Positions 1 through 9,224 of a stretch of DNA of 64,000 nt are shown here, piece after piece. The stretch spans positions 14,189 through 78,188 of the forward strand of contig JBKHAN010000007.1 of the NCBI GenBank assembly GCA_046542845.1. Direction: 5' to 3'. The translations under genes and the position numbers were made by a program. Below the pieces are notes generated by a model. The model was not told the origin of the DNA and did no database searches. It saw only the letters and a list, made by a program, of their open reading frames with translations. The DNA comes from SKKC01 sp046542845 (GTDB taxonomy: Bacteria; Spirochaetota; Spirochaetia; DSM-27196; SKKC01). Each line of letters begins with the position of its first letter. Positions within the stretch are counted from its first letter, which is position 1.

Positions 1-2
1 AG

Positions 3-2066
3 TTGCGAGACGCAGACCTCAGCCGCGCCCGAGTCGATGCCTTGTCCGGTTCGGCGGACGCAGATATTCAGATCGACGGTACCCTGGAGGCACCGGAATT
101 CTCCGGCGACGTAACCACGAACAACGCAGTGCTCGACGGCGAAGAGCTTGAAGCGGGCGCTGCATTTTCTCTGAATCGAGATCAAATCCGGATCACCGAG
201 TTTAACGGCAGCTACATAGGCGCACGATTTGAGAATGGAACAGCCGTGCTTTCGTCGGCGGACGAAACAGTCCTCGCAAACCTGGACACGGAAGTGCCCC
301 TGGGCGGCGAGCTGTACGACGTTCGGGTCGAGGTCGACGGACAGGTTTACACTGACGTCGACGGTGCAGCTGCAGCAGAAACACCGGTCCTTGATCGTAA
401 CGTTGAACTTTTTGTCCGTATACGCGGATTGCCGGTTTTCGCGGACCTGCCCGACGTATGGGAGTTTAATCTTGGTCGGCGGGACGGCCGTGTCAGCATT
501 ATCGGCGGACCTGAAGAATCAATAGCCGTTGTTATTGAGGACGGGGGCGAGTTTTTCATGACCTTTTCCGATCCCCTCCCGTTGAACCTGGACGCGGATG
601 GTATGTTCTCCGCCGGCGAAGTGGAACTGAACCTCACCGGCCTTCGTCTCGACGTAGCCACGATCCCTGATGTATTCGATTTTGGAGACGTAGCGATAAC
701 TGCAGGACGCGCCTCCGGCAGTCTCCGCATGACAGGACCGCTGACGGACCCGGATTTTTTCGGAACGGTGCCGATCGAGGATTTCGGCATGACAGTTTCA
801 CAGTTGCCGGATGAGATTGGCCCCGCCGACGGCTTTCTTGTGTTTTCAGAGAAAGAAATGCGCATCCACCCGCTCGAAACACGAATCGGGCAGGCACGGG
901 CGGAGGCTTCCGGAGTTTTTCTGATCAGCCGGTGGAACATTGAGCAGTACGAGCTGCTCGTGGAAACGAACGACGAACCGGGGGTGCGGTTCGCCGAAGA
1001 TTTTGGCGGCTTTATCGTCGACGGGTACGGCAGGGGTACTTTGAGCCTGATACAAGACGGAGCCGACCTTTTACTCTCCGGAGACCTGACCGCTCACAAC
1101 ACCACAATGACGGTAGGGTCCGAAGGCGAGACCCGTGACGACCTACAGGCTGCTGCGAATAATCCACTTCTCGTGGACCTGACGATCACATCCGGTCGAT
1201 CGGTCGAATTTCTCTGGCCGACGACGCAGCTTCCAATCCTGCGCGCCGTGACGGCTCCCGGGGCAATGGTCCGGATACAGGCTGATACGGTGCGGAATAC
1301 GTTTCAGCTCGTTGGAGACGTGGAAACGCAGGGCGGGGAGCTGTTTTATCTCGACAGAACCTTTTTGATTCGCGAAGGTCTGATTCGCTTTAACGAAACC
1401 CAGGAAACCGTCGACCCGCGAGTGACGCTACGAGCCGAAACCCGGGACATTGGCCCCGATGGACCCGTACGCATTTCGATAATCGCAGAGGAAAGCCCTT
1501 TGAGTGATCTGACGGTGAGGGCGGTAAGCGAACCACCGCTGTCGGACGAGGAACTGCTCGCCATATTCGGCGGCGGGGTCTTTGCAACGGGCGATTCCCT
1601 CGTGAGCCTCTCCGGAGCGGTTCTGGCCGGAAGCGATATCGTCAGTCAGTTCGGTGTCATCCGGAGCGTAGAAGCGGGCGTCCGAAATGCGCTGCAGCTT
1701 GACCTTTTCAGCGTACGCACGCAACTGTTTCAGAATCTCGTCCGGGGCGTCATTGACGAGCCCGCGATAGATTCCGAGGAGGCGGCAATACCAAGTCTTG
1801 GAAGGGTATTCAATAATACCACGGTATTTCTCGGACGTTCTCTCGGTCCGGACGTGTTTGCTGAACTGCTTGTGCAGTTTCGTGCAAGTGATCCCTTCGA
1901 GGATGTCAGCGAACGAGCCTTTGCCGGCATTGAAGTAGACAGCGAATTCAGTCTCGAGTTTGAGACACCTTTTTTCGATCTGCAGTGGAGCTTTTTTCCA
2001 CGAACTCCGGACGCATTATTCGTGCCGGATAATCAATTTACCTTTTCATGGGGCTTTACCTACTGA
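3..2066 (+). CDS. tamB: Translocation and assembly module TamB, C-terminal part (5' end outside window)
   Basis: The frame is open at the window edge, so the 687 codons seen are the C-terminal part of a longer protein. TamB-type proteins are long beta-helical periplasmic proteins anchored in the inner membrane; they help assemble outer-membrane proteins and move phospholipids. The visible part is rich in short alternating polar/hydrophobic beta strands, and its last third has the DUF490 pattern: an LAIFGGGVF stretch followed by a glycine- and alanine-rich hydrophobic segment, then a strand-rich C-terminus ending in FSWGFTY. The next gene is bamA, 57 bases downstream, a pairing also found in other spirochaetes where TamB partners BamA. 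The family call is secure from domain type and context; the start cannot be assigned. Confidence 0.85.
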   Translation: MRDADLSRARVDALSGSADADIQIDGTLEAPEFSGDVTTNNAVLDGEELEAGAAFSLNRDQIRITEFNGSYIGARFENGTAVLSSADETVLANLDTEVPLGGELYDVRVEVDGQVYTDVDGAAAAETPVLDRNVELFVRIRGLPVFADLPDVWEFNLGRRDGRVSIIGGPEESIAVVIEDGGEFFMTFSDPLPLNLDADGMFSAGEVELNLTGLRLDVATIPDVFDFGDVAITAGRASGSLRMTGPLTDPDFFGTVPIEDFGMTVSQLPDEIGPADGFLVFSEKEMRIHPLETRIGQARAEASGVFLISRWNIEQYELLVETNDEPGVRFAEDFGGFIVDGYGRGTLSLIQDGADLLLSGDLTAHNTTMTVGSEGETRDDLQAAANNPLLVDLTITSGRSVEFLWPTTQLPILRAVTAPGAMVRIQADTVRNTFQLVGDVETQGGELFYLDRTFLIREGLIRFNETQETVDPRVTLRAETRDIGPDGPVRISIIAEESPLSDLTVRAVSEPPLSDEELLAIFGGGVFATGDSLVSLSGAVLAGSDIVSQFGVIRSVEAGVRNALQLDLFSVRTQLFQNLVRGVIDEPAIDSEEAAIPSLGRVFNNTTVFLGRSLGPDVFAELLVQFRASDPFEDVSERAFAGIEVDSEFSLEFETPFFDLQWSFFPRTPDALFVPDNQFTFSWGFTY

Positions 2067-2123
2067 AGGTTAACAAAGCGCCCGCCGTCCACTATGATAC
2101 GGGCAGCTATGCAAGGAGATTCT

Positions 2124-4709
2124 ATGCGAACCCGTGCCCTGGTCGCCATTGCGATCATATTTTTACTTCCCGGTGTTCTTGGTGCTCAGGACAACGAATG
2201 GTTTCTCGAACGCGAGATCGTAGATATCACGTTCGAAGGCCTTGAGAACGTACGCGAAAGTGATCTCACTGGAGTCACCGAACCCTTTATTGGTCGTACC
2301 TTCACCGACAGTGTATTCAACGATATTCAGCGACGCCTGTTTGCACTCGATCTGTTTACCGATCTGATTCCCGAGGCGGTCAGACCTGCCGATGACGTCG
2401 GGATGATTCTGAACTTTATTGTCACTGAACGGCCAACAGTTGCGGAGGTTCGGTTTGAAGGGAATAGGAACTTCAGAGCGACTCGCCTTATCGAGGAAAT
2501 TGTTGTCGGTGTCGGGGACGTCGTCATAAGCTCACGCCTTCGAAGTGACACCGGCGCACTGGAAGATTTCTACCAGGAACAGGGCTACGCAAACGCGACC
2601 GTCGAACACGAGGTCTCAGACGTAGACGAAGACAACAGGCAGATTGTCACCTTTCGCATCGAGGAAGGTGCCCGCACCACGATCGATGAAGTTCAGTTTG
2701 TCGGGAACGCGTTTGCGTCGGCAGGATCGCTCCGGCGTGCCATCGTGACCCGCGAGCAGAGCATCTTTAACTCGGGGGTCTTTCGCGAAGGTAATCTGGA
2801 GGAAGACCGCGAAGCCATTCAGAGCTGGTACGCGGAACGAGGATTTGTCGATGCGCGGGTAAACGAGATAGACCGGGAGGTCATAGAAGACGACGACCCA
2901 CTGCGCACGCGTCTCAGGATTACGTACTTTATTGAGGAGGGAGATCAGTTCACGTTTGATGGTTTCGAGTTCGATGGAAACGTCATTTTTTCAGAAGATC
3001 AGCTTCTCAGAGGCGTTCGGCTGCAGGAGGGGAGCGTACTCAACGCGGTACAGCTTCAGCAGGACTTTGACGCAATTCTTGACGTGTACCGTGAAGGCGG
3101 ATATCTGTTCAACGAGATCGACCTGGAGGAACGGCGTGACGAGACGAGCGACAGCATTGGCTACACGGTTCGTGTCGTCGAGCGCGGACGCGCACGCATT
3201 GAAAACATCCGTGTGCGCGGCAACGAACGAACACGGGACCACGTGATTCTGCGTGAAGTGCCTCTGCAGGAAGGGGACGTGTTCAGTCTCACGAGGCTCA
3301 GGCAGGGGCTGCAGAATCTGGCCAACACGCAGTTTTTCACCGGTGTCGTACACGATATACCTGAAGGAAGCGTACCGGGCTTGCTGGATCTTGTGCTGAC
3401 CGTAGAGGAAGCACCCACTACCGACCTGACCTTCGGTGTCACTTTCGGCGGAGGAGGGGATTTTCCCGTAAGCGGTCAGGTCGGCTGGCAGGACCGGAAT
3501 TTCCGCGGACTCGGTCAGACCTTCGGATTGAACGCGACTGCATCTCCGGGAACGCAAAGTCTTTCTCTGACCTTTCAGGAACGCTGGTTCACCGGTCGGC
3601 CCTGGTCGCTCGGTGGGGACATCACCGTAACGCGTGACGTACGGCCGAACGAGCCGCAGGACGTTCTCTCACCGTTTGGCGTCACCGATCCATTTACGGG
3701 GGAATACGTGTTTTCGGGTGACCGGACTTTTAACGACACCGTGTACTCCGCCGGCGACCCCTTCCCGGGCATCCCGACAGACGAGGAGATCGAGGACTTG
3801 AACCTCGTCACTGACTTTGAGTACGCAGGCGGCAGCACAGGCGTACCCGAAGACTACCTTATGACCTACGAAGAGTGGAGCGTGTCCACCGGCGCCAACA
3901 CGAGCCGGCGTTTCACGACTCCGATTGGACGGCTCACCCTCGGTACGAACGGACGGATCCGGGTTACATTTGCAACCTACGACGACACGCTCTTCCGACC
4001 TGCAGATCCCATACTCAGGGATAATCTGAACCAGTGGCGCTTTGTGAACAGCCTTGGATTCAACGCGTCCCTCGACGACAGGGATATTATCTTCAATCCG
4101 TCCTCGGGCGGTATCGTACGCCAGGAACTCAGCTTTGTCGGAGGTCCACTCGGTGGTAACCGGCACTATATCAGCACGGATACGAGAGCCGAACACTTCT
4201 TCACCCTCTGGGACCTTCCGGTCTCAGATTCGTGGAACTGGAAGGGAGTCCTCGGCGCACACACCTCCGTCGGGATTCAGTGGCCGACGTTTTTTCGCTG
4301 GGACGGAGGCGACCCGTTCGAGCCAGGTCCGGACGAACTGTTCATAGACGGTCAGACGGTAGCGCGCGGCTGGCCACGCCGTGAGGGAGAAGCCAGGTGG
4401 AACAACTGGATCGAACTCCGGCAACCCATAGCACCACAGGTGGTCTGGTTTGACACCTTTCTTGATGCTGTCGCGCTGTACGACGAACGATCCGACATAT
4501 TGAGCACGGAAAGGACCGATTTTCTGTTTACCATGGGCGCCGGGCTGCGATTTACAATTCCGCAGTTTCCGATACGGTTGTATCTCGGCAAGCGCTTCAG
4601 CTATGACAACGATGGATTACAGTGGGAACCGGGCGACGTTTTCAACAATCCCGACCGGCCGGATTCCGGACTACAGTTTATCTTCAGTCTCGGCACGGAG
4701 TTCTTCTGA
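2124..4709 (+). CDS. bamA: Outer membrane protein assembly factor BamA
   Basis: BamA is the outer-membrane barrel that inserts other beta-barrel proteins. This 861-residue protein starts with a signal peptide (MRTRALVAIAIIFLLPGVLGAQ), continues with five POTRA-type repeats up to about residue 430 (recurring GN/RGN turns and YxEQGY-like helices), and ends in a beta-barrel whose last residues are FSLGTEFF, with the expected terminal aromatic. An ATG ten codons upstream is in frame, but AAGGAG at 2113-2118 sits five bases before the ATG at 2124, and only that start gives a clean signal peptide. It lies between tamB and skp, so the three form an envelope-assembly operon. Confidence 0.95.
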   Translation: MRTRALVAIAIIFLLPGVLGAQDNEWFLEREIVDITFEGLENVRESDLTGVTEPFIGRTFTDSVFNDIQRRLFALDLFTDLIPEAVRPADDVGMILNFIVTERPTVAEVRFEGNRNFRATRLIEEIVVGVGDVVISSRLRSDTGALEDFYQEQGYANATVEHEVSDVDEDNRQIVTFRIEEGARTTIDEVQFVGNAFASAGSLRRAIVTREQSIFNSGVFREGNLEEDREAIQSWYAERGFVDARVNEIDREVIEDDDPLRTRLRITYFIEEGDQFTFDGFEFDGNVIFSEDQLLRGVRLQEGSVLNAVQLQQDFDAILDVYREGGYLFNEIDLEERRDETSDSIGYTVRVVERGRARIENIRVRGNERTRDHVILREVPLQEGDVFSLTRLRQGLQNLANTQFFTGVVHDIPEGSVPGLLDLVLTVEEAPTTDLTFGVTFGGGGDFPVSGQVGWQDRNFRGLGQTFGLNATASPGTQSLSLTFQERWFTGRPWSLGGDITVTRDVRPNEPQDVLSPFGVTDPFTGEYVFSGDRTFNDTVYSAGDPFPGIPTDEEIEDLNLVTDFEYAGGSTGVPEDYLMTYEEWSVSTGANTSRRFTTPIGRLTLGTNGRIRVTFATYDDTLFRPADPILRDNLNQWRFVNSLGFNASLDDRDIIFNPSSGGIVRQELSFVGGPLGGNRHYISTDTRAEHFFTLWDLPVSDSWNWKGVLGAHTSVGIQWPTFFRWDGGDPFEPGPDELFIDGQTVARGWPRREGEARWNNWIELRQPIAPQVVWFDTFLDAVALYDERSDILSTERTDFLFTMGAGLRFTIPQFPIRLYLGKRFSYDNDGLQWEPGDVFNNPDRPDSGLQFIFSLGTEFF

Positions 4710-4744
4710 GACCCGTGCCGCGTACACCAGGGAGTAAAATTAAC

Positions 4745-5275
4745 GTGAGAATAAAACGATGTACCGTACTGTTTGTGTTCCTCTTCGGCGCCGTGTGGAG
4801 CCTCACCGCCGAACAACTGACCACGGTGGCAGTTGTCGACATGGAACAGGTGCTGAACCAGTTTTTCAGCGAAAGTCAGGCCGTGCGCGCGTGGCGATCG
4901 GATGTTGAAGCATTCGACGAGCAACGCCGCGAAATCGAAACGGAGATAACCGATCTCGAAGACGAGCGACTCGCCGCCGTCGAACGCGGGAACGATACGA
5001 CCGCGCTTCGCCTTGAAGGTGAGATAGACGAGCGGAGAACGTTTTTAACCGAGTTCGTCCGCATTCGAAGAGCGCAGCTTGAGCGTCAGCGCGAAGCGCT
5101 CCTTGCCGGCGACGATCAGTTCTTTCAGGAACTCGATGCCGCCCTTGCTTTTGTCGCCCAGAATGAAGGCTACACCCTTGTTGTCGATTCGGACCAACGC
5201 GGCCTTCTCTGGTTTTCGGATGAGGTAGATGTCACGCAGATGGTTGTAGGGAGATTGCGCGAGGTTCTCGAATAA
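4745..5275 (+). CDS. skp: Periplasmic chaperone of the OmpH/Skp family
   Basis: Skp trimers hold unfolded outer-membrane proteins in the periplasm and hand them to BamA, whose gene is 35 bases upstream. The protein is 176 residues: a signal peptide (MRIKRCTVLFVFLFGAVWSLTA), a short strand with TVAVVDMEQVL typical of the OmpH family, a long charged coiled coil (about residues 50-125, rich in E, R and Q) and a closing strand segment with YTLVVDS. The start is a GTG, chosen because GGAG at 4731-4734 stands ten bases before it and because it yields the signal peptide; reading from the earlier in-frame ATG at 4622 would overlap the bamA end. The stop is followed after one base by mutS. Confidence 0.85.
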   Translation: MRIKRCTVLFVFLFGAVWSLTAEQLTTVAVVDMEQVLNQFFSESQAVRAWRSDVEAFDEQRREIETEITDLEDERLAAVERGNDTTALRLEGEIDERRTFLTEFVRIRRAQLERQREALLAGDDQFFQELDAALAFVAQNEGYTLVVDSDQRGLLWFSDEVDVTQMVVGRLREVLE

Positions 5276-5276
5276 G

Positions 5277-7892
5277 TTGTCCGTTGAACTCACTCCCATG
5301 ATGCAGCAGTACGCGCGCATCAAGGAACAGCACCGGGACGCGATCCTGTTTTTCCGTCTCGGTGACTTTTATGAGATGTTTCAGCGCGACGCTGAACAGG
5401 CGTCCCGGATACTGGGACTCACGTTGACGCAGCGTCAGGGTGTCCCCATGTGCGGTGTACCTCACCATGCAAGCCGCGGCTACATAGCGCGGCTGCTGAA
5501 AACGGGACGCAAAGTCGCGATCTGCGAACAAAAGCATGTGCCGGCGAATGGAAAGGGAATCGCCGAGCGCGAAGTTGTCGAGATTATCACGCCCGGGACG
5601 GTTATTGACGACGACTATCTCGACCGGCGCGAGTCGAACTGTCTGCTCGTCGTTGGAAGCCCGGACGAGGCGAGCGTCGTGTGTGCCGTCGGCGATGTTT
5701 CTACGGGCACGCTTACGATAGAGCTTCTCGCATCCGGCGACACCGCGCCCGCCTTGCGAGGTATCATTGCCCGCACTCAGCCGAAGGAGATTCTCGCACA
5801 GCAGACCGTGCTTGAGTCGTCGTCGGAGGTAGCGTCGGTCCTCTCGGATCTTCCTGTATCCGTCGCCCGCATTCCTGACTGGAATTTTGACGCATCTATA
5901 GGGTTTGAACGCCTGTGCCGCACCCTCGGTACGGTAAATCTCAAGAGCCACGGGATCGAATCTGGTGATCCGGTCCTGGGATCCGTGGCGGTCTTTCTTT
6001 CCTACGCCGAAGAAACAACCGGGGTTCCACCCGTACTCCTCGGTGGATTCCGGGTTATGCGATCCAATACGCCCGTTCTCGACGAGTCAACCCTGCGAAA
6101 TCTTGAAGTACTGCGGAATATGCAGGATGGAAGCAGATCGTACTCGCTCCTGCAGACGGTCGACGCCACTGAAACCGCCATGGGAGCGCGTCTTCTGGGC
6201 GCCTGGCTTGCCTCGCCGTCGGTCGATACGCAACAGATTGTCGCACGCCACGACGCGGTGGAGGCCTTGTATCGTTCGCAGACGCGCCTGACCGGAATCA
6301 GACGTGAGCTTCAGAGCATGTCCGATATCGAACGACTCGCCACCCGCATCGCTCTCGGCCGCGCTCACGGGAAAGACCTCAAGGCCGTCGCTCAGTCTCT
6401 GCGGCAGGTTGAAACGCTCAACGAGCTGCTCGGCGACCCCCGCGAAGCGCTGTCGGAAACCGCCGCCGACCTGTTGATCCCGATACCGGGTGAACAGGCG
6501 CGCGCACGGCTCGCCGACCTGGCTGACACGCTTGAGTCTGCGCTTGTCGAAAACCCTTCAACGGTGGAGAACGAGGGTAATCTTATCCGTCCGGATTATG
6601 ACCCGGAGCTGTCGGATCTGCACACCATCCGCGACACCGGCGAGCAGCGTATGCAGGAACATCTTGAGTCGGAGAAAGCGGCATCCGGTTTATCTACCCT
6701 GAAGCTGAAATATAATCGCGTCATTGGTCATTTTTTTGAAGTAACGCCGAGCCAGGCAGATCGGGTACCCCGACATTTCCGGCGACGGCAAAGCCTTGCA
6801 AACGCAGAGCGCTTCACGACCGACGAGCTCACCAACCTCGAACAGCGAATGTACGACGCCGAGGAAAAAATCATCAATCTGGAACGGACGATATTTCTGA
6901 CGCTCCGGTCACGGGCAATGTCGAACGCAGCGGAACTGGCCGGGACGGCGGCACGGGTAGCACGTATCGACGTACTCGCATCGTTCGCGTACACGGCGAC
7001 TGTTCGCGCGTATACGCGACCGCAGATCACCGACACACCGCTTTTGTCGATTCGCGAGGGAAGACACCCCGTTGTAGAAGCGCACGTCGCTTCGGGAGAT
7101 TTTGTACCCAACGACCTCGATCTGCACGCGGACCGCAATCGGTTCATACTCCTGACCGGCCCGAACATGGCCGGGAAGTCAACTTATCTCAGGCAGACCG
7201 CGCTCATTGTCCTGCTCGCGCAGACAGGAAGTTTCGTTCCCGCAGCAAACGCCACAGTCGGGATCGCGGACAGAATATTCTGCCGCGTCGGTGCAGGTGA
7301 CAATCTGGCTCGGGGCGAAAGTACCTTTCTCGTTGAGATGAACGAGACCGCGTTTATCCTTCGCCAGGCTTCGAAACGAAGCATCATAATTATGGATGAA
7401 GTTGGCCGTGGAACCGGCACCGTCGATGGGCTATCGATCGCACAGTCGGTATGTGAATACGTCGTCGACCGGATCCGATGCCGGACCCTGTTTGCGACCC
7501 ACTACCACGAGCTGACAACCATGAAACTCGATGGCATTCACAACCACCGAATGGCGGTCAACGATCGTGGGGGCAGGATCGAGTTCCTGAAAAAGGTGGA
7601 AGAGGGTGCGACGCTGCAGAGCTACGGAATACACGTTGCAGAACTCGCGGGTATACCCGAAGAGGTGATACAACGCGCGACTGAGCTGCTCGCAGAACAC
7701 GGGGCCCGGTCAGCGGATCGCACGCACCCGCAGCAGGCCGAGCACAGTGATCGTGCACGTTCGGTGCAGTCGCTGTTTCAGACCGAAGAACTGGTAGCCG
7801 ATATGCTGCGGAACACGAATATAGACGAAACCACTCCATTGGACGCGCTTCTTTTCCTGCAGAAACTGAAGAAAATACTGCAATCAGAATGA
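5277..7892 (+). CDS. mutS: DNA mismatch repair protein MutS
   Basis: MutS recognises mispaired bases and starts mismatch repair. All family landmarks are present: the mismatch-contacting GDFYEMF motif near the N-terminus, the connector and lever domains, the Walker A motif GPNMAGKST at residues 628-636, the Walker B segment IIIMDEVGRGT, and the following FATHYHEL. The length of 871 residues is normal for MutS1. The assigned start is a TTG one base after the skp stop, since the family typically begins shortly before TPMMQQY; an ATG at 5298 is the alternative. The gene is apparently translated with skp and overlaps comF by four bases. No mutL lies nearby. Confidence 0.95.
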   Translation: MSVELTPMMQQYARIKEQHRDAILFFRLGDFYEMFQRDAEQASRILGLTLTQRQGVPMCGVPHHASRGYIARLLKTGRKVAICEQKHVPANGKGIAEREVVEIITPGTVIDDDYLDRRESNCLLVVGSPDEASVVCAVGDVSTGTLTIELLASGDTAPALRGIIARTQPKEILAQQTVLESSSEVASVLSDLPVSVARIPDWNFDASIGFERLCRTLGTVNLKSHGIESGDPVLGSVAVFLSYAEETTGVPPVLLGGFRVMRSNTPVLDESTLRNLEVLRNMQDGSRSYSLLQTVDATETAMGARLLGAWLASPSVDTQQIVARHDAVEALYRSQTRLTGIRRELQSMSDIERLATRIALGRAHGKDLKAVAQSLRQVETLNELLGDPREALSETAADLLIPIPGEQARARLADLADTLESALVENPSTVENEGNLIRPDYDPELSDLHTIRDTGEQRMQEHLESEKAASGLSTLKLKYNRVIGHFFEVTPSQADRVPRHFRRRQSLANAERFTTDELTNLEQRMYDAEEKIINLERTIFLTLRSRAMSNAAELAGTAARVARIDVLASFAYTATVRAYTRPQITDTPLLSIREGRHPVVEAHVASGDFVPNDLDLHADRNRFILLTGPNMAGKSTYLRQTALIVLLAQTGSFVPAANATVGIADRIFCRVGAGDNLARGESTFLVEMNETAFILRQASKRSIIIMDEVGRGTGTVDGLSIAQSVCEYVVDRIRCRTLFATHYHELTTMKLDGIHNHRMAVNDRGGRIEFLKKVEEGATLQSYGIHVAELAGIPEEVIQRATELLAEHGARSADRTHPQQAEHSDRARSVQSLFQTEELVADMLRNTNIDETTPLDALLFLQKLKKILQSE

Positions 7893-8617
7893 ACACCGTC
7901 CAGGTATGTCGGGGTATGACATATCTTGCACGCGCCGAAGACTGGTTTCTGAACCGCCTGTGTCGTTCCTGCGGAACCCCGCTTGTGCTCTGCCCCGATC
8001 ACACGGGATTAATATGCCGTGAATGCAGGGTGGTACTCCAACGCTCGTATCTCAGCGGGCGTCTGTGCGAGTGCTGCGGCTCGCCACTTCTTGGCGGCCT
8101 TTCGCCGTGTCGCCACTGCAGGGAACACCCGCCTGCGTACACGAACCACCGTTCGGTCTTTTTATATACCTCGCTGCCCGCGACGCTCGTCGTTGATTTC
8201 AAGGGGCGCGGCTTTCGTCGGCTTGCTGCGTATTTCGCGGAAACGATGCTTACGGTGCTGCCTCCCTGCGACCTGCTCGTACCCGTGCCCTTCCGACCGG
8301 CATCGGTCCGGCAAAGACCATTTGATCCGGTAACGCTCCTCGTGCGAGAGCTGTCCCGTCTGAGCACCGTACCCTCCGGTTTTATCCTGAACCGCCGCGC
8401 CGGGCGGAGCCAGAAATCGCTGAGCCGGGAAGACCGTCTCACGAACCTTGACGGCGCGATACGTCTGAATCGTCACCGAAACACCTGTCTTCGAGGCCTG
8501 TCGCTTTGCCTGATCGACGACGTCTTCACGACTGGTGCGACGGTCCATCAGTGCGCTCGCGTCCTGCTTCAAGACGAACCTGCCGCGGTGTATGTCAGAA
8601 CGATCGCCATGGACTGA
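7889..8617 (+). CDS. comF: ComF family protein (phosphoribosyltransferase fold with zinc ribbon)
   Basis: ComF proteins combine an N-terminal four-to-eight cysteine zinc-binding region with a C-terminal phosphoribosyltransferase-like domain; they are linked to DNA uptake and recombination of single-stranded DNA. The 242-residue protein has cysteine pairs CRSC, CREC, CECC and CRHC within the first 80 residues and the PRPP-loop signature LIDDVFTTGAT near residue 210. Its ATG overlaps the mutS stop as ATGA, which suggests translational coupling. Without the remaining competence genes in view, a DNA-uptake role is only suggested by family. The zinc cysteines are intact here, in contrast to the zinc sites of Tgt and DnaG elsewhere in the window. 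Confidence 0.85.
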   Translation: MNTVQVCRGMTYLARAEDWFLNRLCRSCGTPLVLCPDHTGLICRECRVVLQRSYLSGRLCECCGSPLLGGLSPCRHCREHPPAYTNHRSVFLYTSLPATLVVDFKGRGFRRLAAYFAETMLTVLPPCDLLVPVPFRPASVRQRPFDPVTLLVRELSRLSTVPSGFILNRRAGRSQKSLSREDRLTNLDGAIRLNRHRNTCLRGLSLCLIDDVFTTGATVHQCARVLLQDEPAAVYVRTIAMD

Positions 8618-8651
8618 TCGTTTGTTCCTGCACAACGCGCAACACCCGTGA

Positions 8652-8681
8652 TTGACAGATCTTTCCGCGGATTGGTACACT
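8652..8681 (+). promoter_or_regulatory. Sigma-70 type promoter for the rimP-nusA-infB operon
   Basis: A perfect -35 TTGACA at 8652-8657 is followed after 18 bases by TACACT at 8676-8681 (five of six matches to TATAAT). Transcription would begin near 8688, about 75 bases before rimP. The site lies in the 145-base gap after comF. It is a sequence match only. Confidence 0.7.
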
Positions 8682-8716
8682 CCTGCATAAGACAACTACG
8701 ACCGGGAACGGGCAGG

Positions 8717-8745
8717 GAGTCGATATCGTATCGGCTCTTTTTTTT
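8717..8745 (+). terminator. Intrinsic terminator hairpin in the rimP-nusA leader (possible attenuator)
   Basis: Two nine-base arms, GAGTCGATA at 8717-8725 and TATCGGCTC at 8729-8737, pair fully (one G-U pair) around a TCG loop and run directly into eight T residues at 8738-8745. This is the form of a Rho-independent terminator. It lies downstream of the promoter at 8652-8681 and 17 bases before the rimP start codon, so it would stop the operon's own transcript unless it is read through. It could also end comF transcription. Confidence 0.75.
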
Positions 8746-8762
8746 GTCCGGAACGTAAGGCA

Positions 8763-9203
8763 ATGGCACACAGCGACACACAGCTTACTCAGGACATCGA
8801 AGAACTGATCAACGGGATGGGAATGAACCTGGTATCCATGAATCAGCAGGTCGTAAACGGTCGCCTGCACGTATCGCTTGTCGTCCACAAGCCCGGCGGG
8901 GTCAAACTGGATGACTGCGCCGACGTTCATCGCACGGTACAGCCGCGAATATCGGTCCTGACCGGTCGAAGGGATTTGAGTATAGAAGTATCGTCGCCCG
9001 GAATAGGCCGAAAACTGAAAGAGCCGGGCGAGTATCGGCCCTTTATCGGAAGCATGATCAAAGTCCTTCCCCGGGACGGCGACTGGTTTTCGGCTCGTCT
9101 GCGTGCCTGCGACGATACCACTGTTGAACTGGAGCGGGACGGAACCGTATCTCGCATGAGTTATGATACAATTACTGTGTCACGACTGGACGACACAGTC
9201 TAA
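8763..9203 (+). CDS. rimP: Ribosome maturation factor RimP
   Basis: RimP assists maturation of the 30S ribosomal subunit. The 146-residue protein shows the family order: an N-terminal alpha/beta domain with the LSIEVSSPGIGRKLK signature around residues 72-86 and a small C-terminal SH3-like barrel. It is the first gene of a run with nusA, infB, rbfA and truB, the standard bacterial arrangement. AAGG lies five bases before the start codon. The gene is preceded by a promoter and a terminator-like hairpin, so it and all genes below it may be subject to read-through control. Confidence 0.92.
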   Translation: MAHSDTQLTQDIEELINGMGMNLVSMNQQVVNGRLHVSLVVHKPGGVKLDDCADVHRTVQPRISVLTGRRDLSIEVSSPGIGRKLKEPGEYRPFIGSMIKVLPRDGDWFSARLRACDDTTVELERDGTVSRMSYDTITVSRLDDTV

Positions 9204-9224
9204 AGGGAACAGAGGAAACACACC

